A DNA stretch of 64,000 nucleotides from Planctomycetota bacterium. Its GTDB lineage: Bacteria; Planctomycetota; MHYJ01; JACQXL01; JACQZI01. The translations under genes and the position numbers were made by a program. The stretch spans positions 124,001-188,000 of the forward strand of contig JACQZI010000010.1 in assembly GCA_016207825.1 (NCBI GenBank). Direction: 5' to 3'. Of the stretch, positions 40,418 through 49,400 are shown in pieces. The notes beneath the pieces are model-generated. The model did no database searches. It had not been told where the DNA came from and was given only the letters and a program-made list of their open reading frames with translations. Each line of letters begins with the position of its first letter. The first letter of the stretch is position 1.

Positions 40418-41857
40418 TCATTTATTCAACAAGCGCACCAATTCATCCTTCATGTCGCTGATTTGTTTCCGATCGGCATGGTCATCTGAAATCAACTCAA
40501 GGTATTTATTGATATTATCCAGCGATAATTTATATTCCTTGGTTTTGTAATAAACGATTGCCAGGTTACGATAGGGATCAGGGAATAGGGGAACCAGCTC
40601 AATAGCCTTTTGATAATCCGTAATCGCTTTATCCCATTTTTCCTGCCTGGCATACAGAGTCCCGCGGTTACTATAAACTTCAGGGTAGTAAGGGTTCAAT
40701 TCGCAGCTTTTTGTATAATCATCGATGGATTTATCAATCTCCCCCATTTGATGATAAACAACAGCCCGGTCATAATAAACGCTGGCATTATCCGGCGCGA
40801 AAGACAGGGCGGATTTAAAATTATCCAATGCCTTATCCCAAAGCTCTTTCTTGCTGTAAGCGGCGCCGCGGTTATGATAAGCATCCGCATAATCAGGAGC
40901 AAGCCTTATTGCTTCGTTAAAATCGCGGATTGCTTCATCCAACCGGTCTAACATCGCCATGGACAACCCGATATTCAAATAAGTGGACGGGCAATTGGGT
41001 TCCAGCTTCAGCGCTTTCTGGAAATCATCCAACGCCTTGGAAGCGTCCTTCTTTTCCAGGTAAATTGCGCCCCGGCTTTTATAAGCCTCGTGGTTTTCCG
41101 GATCGAGGATCAAAGCCCAGTTGAAATCGGACAGTCCCTCGTCATATTGCTTGCGCTTCAGGTAATATATCCCGCGATTATAGAGGATAAGTCCGATAAA
41201 CTGTTGTTTGGAAATAAACCGGAATTTTATCTCATCGCCGATCGAATACTTCGGGATATCCTCTCCGATTAAGGACTTCGTTTTTTTGACATACTCCTCT
41301 TTCGGAACGTTAACGCCATCCGAAGTGGCTTCGATAAAGTGCGAGATACCATTGCCGTCGGCGTATTGCAAAAATACGTGCCTTGGGATAACCACCGCCT
41401 GCATTGATAAATCAAAACGCTCAGCCAGTGCCCAGTAAAGCGTGGATGAACCGAGGCAATTGCCTTTCATGGTATCCAGCACTTTCGGAAGCATAAAGCG
41501 CTCAAGCAGCTCATCCTTACCCATGGATTCGGAGACCATCTTTTGCTCCTTGTAAAGATAACGGTTTATAGCCTCGATAACCTTCGCAGGCTCATTAGTC
41601 TTACCTAATATTTTTTTTATCTCGTCCGCCATCCAGTCTATTTTACCGAGCTGTTCCTTAACTTTAGTTTCCGGGTAAACGCTTTTGCCAATGATTAGTG
41701 CAAACTCAGCCAGGTTTATATCGCGGTCTGAGCGCATGGCATACTTAAATGGCGTTAACGCCTCGATTTCCTCCTTGGAAGCCTCTGCAAAAACAACCTG
41801 TGCGGCGACAGCGGCAAATAAAATAACGACTAAACTAAAGCAGAGTCTCTTAATCAT
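40418..41857 (-). CDS. Secreted transglutaminase-like/TPR protein
   Basis: The protein has about 479 residues from ATG 41857 (MIKRLCFSLVVILFAAVAAQVVFA, a signal peptide); the longer frame from 41890 lies inside waaC. An N-terminal region at about 90-190 resembles transglutaminase-like proteins: GNCLGSSTLYWALAERF (Cys), IPRHVFLQY (His) and HFIEATSDG. About six or seven TPR repeats follow (about 225-460; for example AYKSRGAIYLEKKDASKALDDF, AYHNRGAAYSKKELWDKALDNF). TPRs bind proteins, so it may be a periplasmic assembly or processing factor. It overlaps waaC by 8 bp and precedes kdsB, which suggests a link to the envelope. Confidence 0.8.
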   Translation of the reverse strand: MIKRLCFSLVVILFAAVAAQVVFAEASKEEIEALTPFKYAMRSDRDINLAEFALIIGKSVYPETKVKEQLGKIDWMADEIKKILGKTNEPAKVIEAINRYLYKEQKMVSESMGKDELLERFMLPKVLDTMKGNCLGSSTLYWALAERFDLSMQAVVIPRHVFLQYADGNGISHFIEATSDGVNVPKEEYVKKTKSLIGEDIPKYSIGDEIKFRFISKQQFIGLILYNRGIYYLKRKQYDEGLSDFNWALILDPENHEAYKSRGAIYLEKKDASKALDDFQKALKLEPNCPSTYLNIGLSMAMLDRLDEAIRDFNEAIRLAPDYADAYHNRGAAYSKKELWDKALDNFKSALSFAPDNASVYYDRAVVYHQMGEIDKSIDDYTKSCELNPYYPEVYSNRGTLYARQEKWDKAITDYQKAIELVPLFPDPYRNLAIVYYKTKEYKLSLDNINKYLELISDDHADRKQISDMKDELVRLLNK

Positions 41858-42932
41858 TTTTAAGTATACGGCGCGCCGCGTTGAATACATCTTCCACGGT
41901 TATCGAAGTCATACATTTTGGATTTGAGCATTTGCGCTTGGGGCAAGGGCTGCATGGCAAGTCCTTACGGACTATGGTAACATTATTGTTCTTGCCCACG
42001 GCATAAGGGCCATACAAAACGGGGTCCTTGGGTCCGAATAATGCAATCACCGGCACCCCGATTAGATTGGCTAAATGAAGGGGACCTGTATCGCTCCCGA
42101 CAAACAAATCCGTCTTCTTCAAAAGAGCGGTAAATTTAGATAATGGTGTTGTTTCATAATTGATTATCGGCTGTTCCTTCATCTTTGAGGCGATAAGTTT
42201 AATCAGTCCCTCTTCACCCCGCCCGCCGGTAATGATAAAATTACACTTAAGTTCTTTTATCAAACGGTCCCCTAAAACGGCGTAATTTTCCGGTTGCCAC
42301 TTTTTATACGCCCCGAAAGCGCTTACGCCCGGATGTGCCACGACTATCGATGCTCCGGCCTTCATATACCGCTTCTTGAATTCACTGAAGTAACGCTCGT
42401 CATTCTTTTCAACAGGCAAATTTACTTTATAATCGGATATATCAAACCCAAGCCCTTTCAACAGTAAAAGATTCTTGGCAACGCGGTTGACACGCAGGCT
42501 ATCCAGATGGACTTTATGGTTGCTAAAAAGATGGTTAAACTCCCTGGTAGCAGGCTTTTCAAAACCTGCTTTTACCTTTGCCCCGGAAAGATAGGAAATA
42601 ATGCCGCTTTTTAAATTCCCCTGGAAATCCAGCGCGATATCAAACTTTTCTGCCTTAAGTTCCTTGATAAATTCCGGAACGTCTTTGGTCATCTTGAGGA
42701 ATTTAGCGGGGTTGGTTAAATTTATTTTCCAATCGCGTCGCCGAAATACAAAGACTTTATCAATATCAGGATGCCCTTCCAAAATATCCTTGGCTTTATC
42801 TTCCACCACCCAGGCGATAAAGCTCTTTGGAAAATTACGCCGTAAGACCGCCAGTGCCGGGAAGGTATTAATCACGTCACCCAGGGCACTCAAGCGGACA
42901 ATCAATATGCGTTTAAAATTCAAATCCGTCAT
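41850..42932 (-). CDS. waaC: Lipopolysaccharide heptosyltransferase I-like (GT9)
   Basis: The 360-residue GT9 enzyme has ILIVRLSALGDVINTFPALAVLRR at the N-terminus, ALDFQGNLKSGIISYLSGA and, near the C-terminus, LFVGSDTGPLHLANLIGVPVIALFGPKDP. The SALGDV start and DFQGNLKS favour WaaC (heptose I) over WaaF. It overlaps xseA by 4 bp and the TPR gene by 8 bp. With the waaF-like gene at 29178, two heptose steps are covered. Confidence 0.9.
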   Translation of the reverse strand: MTDLNFKRILIVRLSALGDVINTFPALAVLRRNFPKSFIAWVVEDKAKDILEGHPDIDKVFVFRRRDWKINLTNPAKFLKMTKDVPEFIKELKAEKFDIALDFQGNLKSGIISYLSGAKVKAGFEKPATREFNHLFSNHKVHLDSLRVNRVAKNLLLLKGLGFDISDYKVNLPVEKNDERYFSEFKKRYMKAGASIVVAHPGVSAFGAYKKWQPENYAVLGDRLIKELKCNFIITGGRGEEGLIKLIASKMKEQPIINYETTPLSKFTALLKKTDLFVGSDTGPLHLANLIGVPVIALFGPKDPVLYGPYAVGKNNNVTIVRKDLPCSPCPKRKCSNPKCMTSITVEDVFNAARRILKND

Positions 42933-44173
42933 ATTATCTCTTCAACCCTTGATTTAAATTCACCGTCAGACAGTTTTGTCGTCAGGATGTCTTTCCTTTT
43001 TATTTGCTTTATGGAAGCAACCACCTCTTTGGTTTCCGCTTTCATCGTCACCGAATAGCCGCGGCCCAATACTTTTAAGGGGCTTAAGGCATCCAGCTTT
43101 CCGGCAAGTTCCTCCATAATCTTTTTGGTATTATCAACAGAGTATTTGGCGGCTTTGCCCAGTCTGGGGAAAAGCTCATCCAATCTCTGCCGGTATTGTT
43201 CCAGTTCGTCAAATGGTTTTCTAAAAGCATAACCATCTCGCAATGAATCCAACTTCAATCGCGCCATTTCCGTCCGGCTGCGCAAGGCCTTAACCAAATT
43301 ACCTGATAAATCCTGAAGTTCATTTAAGACGTCGCTCTTAACCGGAACGGCCAGCTCAGCCGCTTCAGAAGGAGTGGAAGCACGTTTATCCGCTACCAAA
43401 TCCGCGATTGTTATATCAATCTCATGGCCGACTGCGGAAATAACCGGGATAACGGATTGATAAATCGCGCGCGCTACGGATTCCGAATTAAAGACGGCTA
43501 AATCCTCCGTGCTGCCGCCACCCCGGGCTAAAATAAGGACATCCGGAATACCGGATTCATTCATTTCACTAAAGGCATTGACAATTTCCGGCTCGGCCTC
43601 TTTTCCCTGAACCTTTACCGGATAAATCAAGACTTTCATTTCCGGAAAGCGCCGTTTAATGATATTCAGCATATCCTGTATCGCCGCGCCGCGCGGGGAA
43701 GTGATTATGCCTATGGTATCCGGAAGGAACGGAATCGCCCTTTTTCGCGCTGCATCAAAAAGCTCCTCCTTTTGCAACTTCTCTTTTAACTGGCGCAAGG
43801 CTAATTCCTGGCTGCCGATTCCCTTGGGCTCCAGTTTATCCGCCACTATCTGGTATTCACCGCCCTTGTCATAAACGGTCACCCTCCCGAAGATAATGAT
43901 TTCCATCCCATCATTAAGCTTAAACTTGAGCGTATCCGCGGTGGATTTCCACAGGACGCATTTAATCTGGGCGGAAGCATCCTTGAGTGAGAAATAATGA
44001 TGCCCGGAAATTGGCACGCGCAGGTTGGAAAGCTCTCCGCAAATCCATACATAACCGACACTCTTTTCAAGACTTATCTTAATCTGGCGGGTAAGTTCAC
44101 TCACCGACAGAACCTTACGCTTGGAGGGAAATAATCCGAGAATGTTTTCCTGATTATCTTTATTTTCTTTCAT
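42929..44173 (-). CDS. xseA: Exodeoxyribonuclease VII large subunit
   Basis: The 414-residue subunit degrades single-stranded DNA. An N-terminal OB fold (SVSELTRQIKISLEKSVGYVWICGELSNLRVPISGHHYFSLKD) is followed by the catalytic domain (IGIITSPRGAAIQDMLNII, DVLILARGGGSTEDLAVFNSE, VISAVGHEIDITIADLVADKRASTPS). The C-terminal coiled coil is short. xseB is not adjacent. It overlaps both neighbours by 4 bp. Confidence 0.95.
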   Translation of the reverse strand: MKENKDNQENILGLFPSKRKVLSVSELTRQIKISLEKSVGYVWICGELSNLRVPISGHHYFSLKDASAQIKCVLWKSTADTLKFKLNDGMEIIIFGRVTVYDKGGEYQIVADKLEPKGIGSQELALRQLKEKLQKEELFDAARKRAIPFLPDTIGIITSPRGAAIQDMLNIIKRRFPEMKVLIYPVKVQGKEAEPEIVNAFSEMNESGIPDVLILARGGGSTEDLAVFNSESVARAIYQSVIPVISAVGHEIDITIADLVADKRASTPSEAAELAVPVKSDVLNELQDLSGNLVKALRSRTEMARLKLDSLRDGYAFRKPFDELEQYRQRLDELFPRLGKAAKYSVDNTKKIMEELAGKLDALSPLKVLGRGYSVTMKAETKEVVASIKQIKRKDILTTKLSDGEFKSRVEEII

Positions 44174-44388
44174 TTATCTAATTGAACAACCTTGCGGCTG
44201 GATTTTTCGCCCCGGATAATCTTTACATGGTCCTTCTTTATTTTGAAATGAGCGGCGATTGTTTCGATGACGGCTTTATTCGCCTTGCCATCCACCGGAG
44301 GAGCTGCTACATAAACCTTGAAAAGCCCCTCTTCTTCTTTTATCTCGTTCTTTTTCGCATTAGCGATGACCTTAAGATTTATTATCAT
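44170..44388 (-). CDS. DUF167 (YggU) family protein
   Basis: The 72-residue protein matches the YggU fold: LKVIANAKKNEIKEEEG, VYVAAPPVDGKANKAVIETIAAHFKIKKDHVKIIRGEKSSRKVV. Its role is unknown. It overlaps ymdB by 17 bp and xseA by 4 bp. Confidence 0.9.
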   Translation of the reverse strand: MIINLKVIANAKKNEIKEEEGLFKVYVAAPPVDGKANKAVIETIAAHFKIKKDHVKIIRGEKSSRKVVQLDK

Positions 44389-45172
44389 AAACCATAATTC
44401 TCTCTATCGCCTTTGCCCGGCCAGTGGAAGAATCTATTGAAACGATTGCCCCGCCTATCCTGACGTCATCTTCCGCCACGTCAAAATGCGTGGGCATCCC
44501 GGTAAGAAACGCGGAAAGCACCTTCTCCTTTTTCCGTCCTAAAATGGAATCATAAGGGCCGGTCATGCCGATATCCGTAATATAAGCCGTCCCGTTGGGG
44601 AGCACCCCCTCATCCGCAGTTTGAATATGGGTATGGGTGCCGAAAATAAAGCTCACCTTGCCGTCCAAATGCCAGCCAAGCGCTATCTTTTCCGAGGTCG
44701 CCTCGGCATGGAAATCTATAATGATGATTTTGGTTTTATCGGAAAGCTCCTTGATTGCCCTATCAACCGCATCGAAAGGCGAATCTATGGGCGGCATAAA
44801 AACCCTGCCCTGGAGATTGATTACGCCTATCTTACGCCCTTTTGCATCATCATAGAGATAATGTCCGTGCCCGGCGGATTGGGGCGGGTAATTGGCAGGC
44901 CGTAAAAGCCGCGCGTCTTTAGCGATAACCGGGACTATTTCCTTGCGCTTCCAGATATGGTCACCGCTCGTCAGGGCATTCACTCCGTAAGAAATGAGCT
45001 CTTCCATAATCTGCGGCGTGACGCCTGACCCGCCGGCGGAATTTTCCGCATTTGCCACGCAGAAATCAATTCTTTGCTTCTCCAGGAACCCCGGCAGTTT
45101 TTCCTTCAAAATCTCCCTGCCGGGCTCGCCGACTATATCCCCGATTGCCAATACTTTTATCGTGCTGGACAT
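44372..45172 (-). CDS. ymdB: YmdB-family metallophosphoesterase
   Basis: The 266-residue enzyme has the YmdB signatures: IKVLAIGDIVGEPGRE, NAENSAGGSGVTPQ, SGDHIWKRKE, IIDFHAEATSEK and GTHTHIQTADEGVLPNGTAYITDIGM. YmdB of Bacillus has phosphodiesterase activity on 2',3'-cyclic nucleotides and often lies beside rny, as here. It is likely linked to RNA turnover. Confidence 0.92.
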   Translation of the reverse strand: MSSTIKVLAIGDIVGEPGREILKEKLPGFLEKQRIDFCVANAENSAGGSGVTPQIMEELISYGVNALTSGDHIWKRKEIVPVIAKDARLLRPANYPPQSAGHGHYLYDDAKGRKIGVINLQGRVFMPPIDSPFDAVDRAIKELSDKTKIIIIDFHAEATSEKIALGWHLDGKVSFIFGTHTHIQTADEGVLPNGTAYITDIGMTGPYDSILGRKKEKVLSAFLTGMPTHFDVAEDDVRIGGAIVSIDSSTGRAKAIERIMVYDNKS

Positions 45173-45186
45173 TTCCGGAACCTTTT

Positions 45187-45231
45187 ACCACGGAGAACAC
45201 AGAGAAAATCAAACTCTGTGCCCTCTGTGGT
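45187..45231. repeat. Palindromic dispersed repeat (CACAGAG type)
   Basis: ACCACGGAGAACACAGAG and CTCTGTGCCCTCTGTGGT are inverted repeats around a short A-rich loop. It fills the space between rny and ymdB. The same type is inserted in the protease gene at 12961-13029. Confidence 0.75.
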
Positions 45232-45239
45232 TAATTATT

Positions 45240-46793
45240 TTACCTGGCATATTCGGTAACCCTTGTTTCACGGATGACCGTAACCTTGATTTCTCCCGGG
45301 TATTTAAGCTCTTTTTCTATGTCATTGGCGATATTACGCGCCACGATGGTTGCCTGCTTATCATCTATCTTTTCCGCGTTTACGATTACGCGTATCTCAC
45401 GTCCGGCCTGTATAGCGTAGCTGTTTTCCACTCCGCTATAGGAATTGGAAATATTTTCGAGCCTCTCCAGGCGCTTGACGTAAGTTTCCATGCTTTCGCG
45501 CCGCGCTCCGGGGCGGGCGGCGGAAATCGCGTCTGCCGCGCTAACCAAGACCGTATAAATAAACTCCGGGTTTGCGGTATCGTGATGACGCTCTATGGAA
45601 TCGACCACTTCCGGGCGTTCCTCGAACCTGCGCGCCAGTTCCGCGCCGATAGAAGGATGCGTCCCTTCCATTTCCTGGTCTATGGCTTTCCCTATATCAT
45701 GGAGCAACCCGCACCGCTTGGCTAAATTGGTGTCCAGCTTCAATTCGGTAGCCATGGCGCTTGCCAGCCAGGCAACTTCAATAGAATGCTCCAACACATT
45801 CTGCCCGTAACTGGTGCGGTATTTTAAGCGTCCCAGCAAATTGACCAGTTTCTGATTAAGCCCATGGACATTCAGGTCATAACAAGCCTGCTTACCTGTC
45901 TGCATGATAACCGATTCGACCTCTTTCTTGGTCTGCTCGATAATTTCCTCTATCCTGCCCGGATGTATCCTACCATCCAGGACCAGTTTTTCCATGGCGC
46001 GGCGCGCAACTTCGCGCCGGACGCCGTCAAAAGCGGAAATGACAATAACACCCGGGGTATCATCGACAATCACGTCAACGCCGGTGACTTTTTCGAAAGT
46101 CCTGATATTTCGGCCCTCGCGGCCGATTACCCGGCCTTTCATTTCGTCATTAGGCAAATCCACGGTGGAAACCGTGATTTCTGCCGTATGGTTGGAAGCA
46201 ATACGCTGGATTGCCAGGGCTATCTGCTTTTTGGCTTCCACTTCCACATTTTCCTTGGTCTGCTCCCTCATTTTATTTATCAGGCTTACCATCTCCGTCT
46301 GCATCTCGTTTTCCAAACGGCCCAAAAGCTGCTTGGTCGCTTCTTCCTTATTCAATCCGGAAATGGTATGGACGGTGCGCTTTTCGTTTTCAACCAGCTG
46401 GCTTAACTCTACCCTTTTTTCCTCAGCCTCACGGCCTTTCTGTTCGATATTCTTTTCCTGCGCCTCCAGAGATTTCTCCCGGCGCTGGATTAGATCGGCT
46501 TTCCTATCCAAGGCATCTTCGTGCTTAAGAAGCCTTCGCTCCTGGTTTTTTATTTCCTGGCGGGTTTCCTGGGTCTCCCTTTCAAAGGATTCCTTTAATT
46601 TATAAACCTCTTCTTTAGCCACCAGAAGCTCGGCTTTCTTGAACTTTTCAGCTTCGGCCTTGGCTTCCTCTAAAATGGTGTTTGCCTTGCGGCGGGATAC
46701 CTGCCGGATTAAGAAGGTAATAATATAAAACCCCAGCGCTCCGGCTAAAACCCCGGCAACGGCAAATATTATCTTTTCCGTTTGCGGATCCAT
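45240..46793 (-). CDS. rny: Ribonuclease Y
   Basis: The 517-residue membrane-bound endoribonuclease starts mRNA decay. One N-terminal membrane helix ([20 protein letters not shown]), a coiled coil (about 30-190), a KH domain (about 205-270; [33 protein letters not shown]) and an HD domain (about 325-430; [21 protein letters not shown]) are present in the normal order. AAAGGAG lies 7 nt before the start. A -10-like TATAAT sits about 60 bp upstream. Confidence 0.96.
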   Translation of the reverse strand: MDPQTEKIIFAVAGVLAGALGFYIITFLIRQVSRRKANTILEEAKAEAEKFKKAELLVAKEEVYKLKESFERETQETRQEIKNQERRLLKHEDALDRKADLIQRREKSLEAQEKNIEQKGREAEEKRVELSQLVENEKRTVHTISGLNKEEATKQLLGRLENEMQTEMVSLINKMREQTKENVEVEAKKQIALAIQRIASNHTAEITVSTVDLPNDEMKGRVIGREGRNIRTFEKVTGVDVIVDDTPGVIVISAFDGVRREVARRAMEKLVLDGRIHPGRIEEIIEQTKKEVESVIMQTGKQACYDLNVHGLNQKLVNLLGRLKYRTSYGQNVLEHSIEVAWLASAMATELKLDTNLAKRCGLLHDIGKAIDQEMEGTHPSIGAELARRFEERPEVVDSIERHHDTANPEFIYTVLVSAADAISAARPGARRESMETYVKRLERLENISNSYSGVENSYAIQAGREIRVIVNAEKIDDKQATIVARNIANDIEKELKYPGEIKVTVIRETRVTEYAR

Positions 46794-46927
46794 AAACCTT
46801 ACTCCTTTCTAAGTACAATAAATAAATCATTCCGTTCCCCAAGCTTTTAATTATAGTATCTGAGTGACAATACGGAACGGGAAAGGAATCGGTTTCCTGA
46901 CGGACTGGCAGACAAAAACGGCGGTGA

Positions 46928-47065
46928 TTATTTAAGAATATTCTTATGAGGAATATCTTCTTTATTCACTGATGAAAGGCATATTTCCCGGGTTAATCGG
47001 GATAAATTCCGCCTTAAATCAACTAGGGCAGGCGAAATATTAAATACACGTGTTATTTTCCGCAT
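46928..47065 (-). CDS. Possible 45-residue ORF in the rny leader
   Basis: ATG 47065 opens a 45-codon frame (MRKITRVFNISPALVDL...) ending at TAA 46928. It is basic. The ribosome site is weak and no family is recognised. A shorter overlapping ATG frame lies just upstream. It is the only coding candidate in the 445-bp gap 46794-47238. Confidence 0.25.
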   Translation of the reverse strand: MRKITRVFNISPALVDLRRNLSRLTREICLSSVNKEDIPHKNILK

Positions 47066-47144
47066 TAAGAATCTCTTTCATCAAGTAAATCTTGCTAATC
47101 ACCATAATCTTCGCTTGTTTCCCCTTGAAAACCCTTGTTTGACA

Positions 47145-47172
47145 GGCCGTTGGACACCCCGGGATAACGGCC
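47145..47172 (-). terminator. Hairpin downstream of the SH3 gene
   Basis: GGCCGTT (47145-47151) and AACGGCC (47166-47172) are perfect inverted repeats with a GC-rich loop. No T tract follows. Confidence 0.35.
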
Positions 47173-47238
47173 GTATATACATAAAGTAATAAGTTTCAAC
47201 CTGTTTTGTCTTAAAAACCAAACGCATCAGGAAAATCT

Positions 47239-48342
47239 TTATTCCTTAGGCTGTTCCTCCTCACCTAATATTTTAATATCCTCTTCGCTTTTTATAACGA
47301 TAGTCCGCTGAGGGTAATTTTTATTCTCTTTCACTTCGCCGTTAACCCCAACCTGTTTGCCGTAATACTTATTAAGATCTACTTTCTTGTCAGGACTGAC
47401 CAAAAAGTAAATGGTCTCGTCGCCTTTAACCAGGCGGTGCGTTCCGGGCCGGTTCATTATCTTACCCACATAATCAACCGTGCCGGTAGCCACAAAACCT
47501 AAAGGCGGTTTCATCTCCTTAACTAATTTCTCCATGACTTCCTTGATTATTTTGCGCCTTTCATCTTCGGCCTTATCATACTCCTCTTCCAATTTAACCA
47601 GTGTTTCCTTAACCTGACGAACCACCGCAATACTGGGCTTTATGATATTAATCTGTTCGATTGCTTTTGCGGTAAGTTTTTCATCCGTTGATTTATCCGC
47701 CACTTCTTGGTACATGCTCAATGCTTCTTCCAAATTCTGGTCCAGAGGATGCTTGACGCTTTCCTTGGCAAATATCGTATCTGCCTCTTTTAATAATTTT
47801 TCCAGCCTATCCCTTTCCTTAATCATTTCTTCGGCTTTGTCCTTGAGTTTTTCGTAATCTTCCTGTTTGCCCCAATACTTGGTGTACTTTTGGCTAACCC
47901 AGGCTGTCAGATTTGCGGGCGGGATGATTTTCAGCCAGCCTTCTTCCTCCCCGATAATGGTCACTTCGGCATCTGCTGAAACTTGCCCGATGATATTATT
48001 GGCGGTATTTGATGTGCTGGAACGGACGTTTACTTTATTGCCTTTAACCGTTCCCTTGCCGCCTTCTTTACGTTCGATGAATTTAGCGGAAATCCAGCAT
48101 GAAACTCCCGGAGGGATGATAACTTCCACCCAGCCGAGTTTTTCACCCACGACCTGGAGTTTATCCCCCATTTTTACGACATGGAGGGAGGCAAAATTCG
48201 TACCCGGGCCATTCCTCATATTCAGGCTTTTAGCCGTGACCTCACGAACTTCTTTTACCTTAACAACATCCTGTGCATATATGGGCGCCCATAAAAATGC
48301 TCCGCAAGAGAGCATCACCGCGATTAAAATGATTCGTTTCAC
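47239..48342 (-). CDS. Secreted protein with two bacterial SH3 domains and coiled coil
   Basis: The 367 residues begin with a signal peptide (KRIILIAVMLSCGAFLWAPIYA). Two SH3b domains follow: about 35-95 (AKSLNMRNGPGTNFASLHVVKMGDKLQVV) and about 97-155 (VKGNKVNVRSSTSNTANNIIGQV). A coiled coil at about 160-285 precedes a C-terminal beta domain (about 290-355; ATGTVDYVGKIMNRPGTHRLVKG and GKQVGVNGEVKE). The design fits a periplasmic wall-binding or adaptor protein. Enzyme domains are absent. Confidence 0.85.
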   Translation of the reverse strand: MKRIILIAVMLSCGAFLWAPIYAQDVVKVKEVREVTAKSLNMRNGPGTNFASLHVVKMGDKLQVVGEKLGWVEVIIPPGVSCWISAKFIERKEGGKGTVKGNKVNVRSSTSNTANNIIGQVSADAEVTIIGEEEGWLKIIPPANLTAWVSQKYTKYWGKQEDYEKLKDKAEEMIKERDRLEKLLKEADTIFAKESVKHPLDQNLEEALSMYQEVADKSTDEKLTAKAIEQINIIKPSIAVVRQVKETLVKLEEEYDKAEDERRKIIKEVMEKLVKEMKPPLGFVATGTVDYVGKIMNRPGTHRLVKGDETIYFLVSPDKKVDLNKYYGKQVGVNGEVKENKNYPQRTIVIKSEEDIKILGEEEQPKE

Positions 48343-48375
48343 TATACTCCTCCTTTCTTAGGAATTAGTGTGTGA

Positions 48376-48436
48376 CCCCGGCATTCGCCGGGGCAAGTAT
48401 AATACTATTAATATCGGATTTTCCCCTTCCTGTCAA
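48376..48436 (-). promoter_or_regulatory. Promoter and leader hairpin of the SH3 gene
   Basis: On the minus strand TTGACA (48436-48431), 17 bp and TATTAA (48413-48408) form a promoter. The predicted transcript then carries a CCCCGGC-GAAT-GCCGGGG hairpin (48393-48376) before the start at 48342. Confidence 0.6.
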
Positions 48437-48552
48437 GAGAAAATTCACACTAAGAAATCTAATGAATCAGGCTTGACGGATTGCGCATAAAAATAAAGAA
48501 AAGTGGCGTATTTGCCCGCCTGGCGGCGAGGCAGGAACTACGCCCCAATTCC

Positions 48553-48681
48553 TTACACTTGAGAAACTTGCACATCCAAGAAGAGTTGCTTGTCTATCTG
48601 GATGTAGTCAACGTGGCTCGCTCCGCCCGGAGTAAAGCGATTCAGCTTTATACCCTCGTTTATTAATTCCAAGCAGGCTAA
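48553..48681 (-). pseudogene. C-terminal remnant of a fourth family P gene
   Basis: The minus-strand frame 48681-48553 reads LACLELINEGIKLNRFTPGGASHVDY, then a short stretch, FLDVQVSQV and a stop. P2 ends FTPGGASHLDF...ISLQVSQV and P3 has GGASHIDF...LDVQVSHG, so this is plainly the same C-terminus. A stop (TAA 48684-48682) closes the frame upstream and no start or N-terminal half follows; about 100 bp further up another frame (SKVYWAQIDMILSAVN) may hold a scrap of the N-terminus. A G-rich tract lies upstream on the same strand, as at P1 and P3. Confidence 0.85.
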
Positions 48682-48914
48682 TTATCCGAAGTATTGACTG
48701 CGGAAAGAATCATATCAATCTGAGCCCAATAAACTTTGGAACGGCTAAAGACTTCGCACCCTCCCAGACAGATGAAAACACCCCCCTCTACCCATCCCCA
48801 CTATACCCCCAGGGGTATCTCTCTCCGGGGTATCCCGAGCGCGAAAAGGGAGTATCTCGAAATTCTATTTAAGGGGAACAAAAATAGTTATGCCCTCCTT
48901 ACAGGGTATCACCA

Positions 48915-48954
48915 CCCCCTATACCCACCTACCCTATACCCTCCTCCCTACCCC
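48915..48954 (-). other. Predicted G-quadruplex cluster upstream of the family P remnant
   Basis: On the minus strand six G runs (48954-48951, 48948-48946, 48941-48939, 48934-48932, 48926-48924, 48919-48915) are separated by loops of 2-5 nt. It is followed by GGTGATACCC-type sequence, like the segments beside arrays 1 and 2. The rest of the 48682-49400 gap is C-rich or has no gene I can support. Confidence 0.75.
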
Positions 48955-49400
48955 TATTCGGACCGGTCAAAGCACTTGGAATAGGGGGGTGCGACGGGAA
49001 AACGAACATATTGATTAAATCAGGATCGAAATGCAAGGAGCTTTTTAGGTTATTAGTAAATTGATGATTGGGCAGACTCGAAAAAACGCGCCTTGAATAT
49101 CAGGAAAACAGCGGATTATAAGGGGCGGAGACTTCGGCGACGTCCTTGAACGAAGTGAGAGTGGGAAGTCCATGTCATCACCCAGCCGCTTTGCCCTATC
49201 GTAAGTATACTTTATCTTATCCGTGGTGCCGGATTCCGGACCGTCCATATAGATTTGTGTCCCATCCTCCTTATAGCCGTAGACGATCTTTCCCAATCTG
49301 TAATATATTGATTCTAGCACAGATTCGCGGTTTCTTCACTTCACCTGCATTCGTGGTCCTTCGGCTCGAGGTCACTTGTCCGTCGCAGGTACAAACCTGC

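Noticed and set aside
45864-46605. Plus-strand ORFs of 180-233 residues inside rny
   Set aside because: Antisense shadows of the conserved RNase Y gene.
48481-48666. 61-residue plus-strand ORF
   Set aside because: It is antisense to the clear family P C-terminal remnant on the minus strand.
48736-48984. 82-residue Pro/Tyr-rich plus-strand ORF
   Set aside because: It is the shadow of the C-rich strand of a G-rich tract; no ribosome site and no protein-like composition.
49045-49320. 91-residue minus-strand ORF (YKEDGTQIYMDGPESG...)
   Set aside because: The first half looks faintly like YD/RHS-type repeats, but the second half is random-looking, there is no ribosome site, and no neighbour supports it. 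It may be a fragment, which I cannot show.
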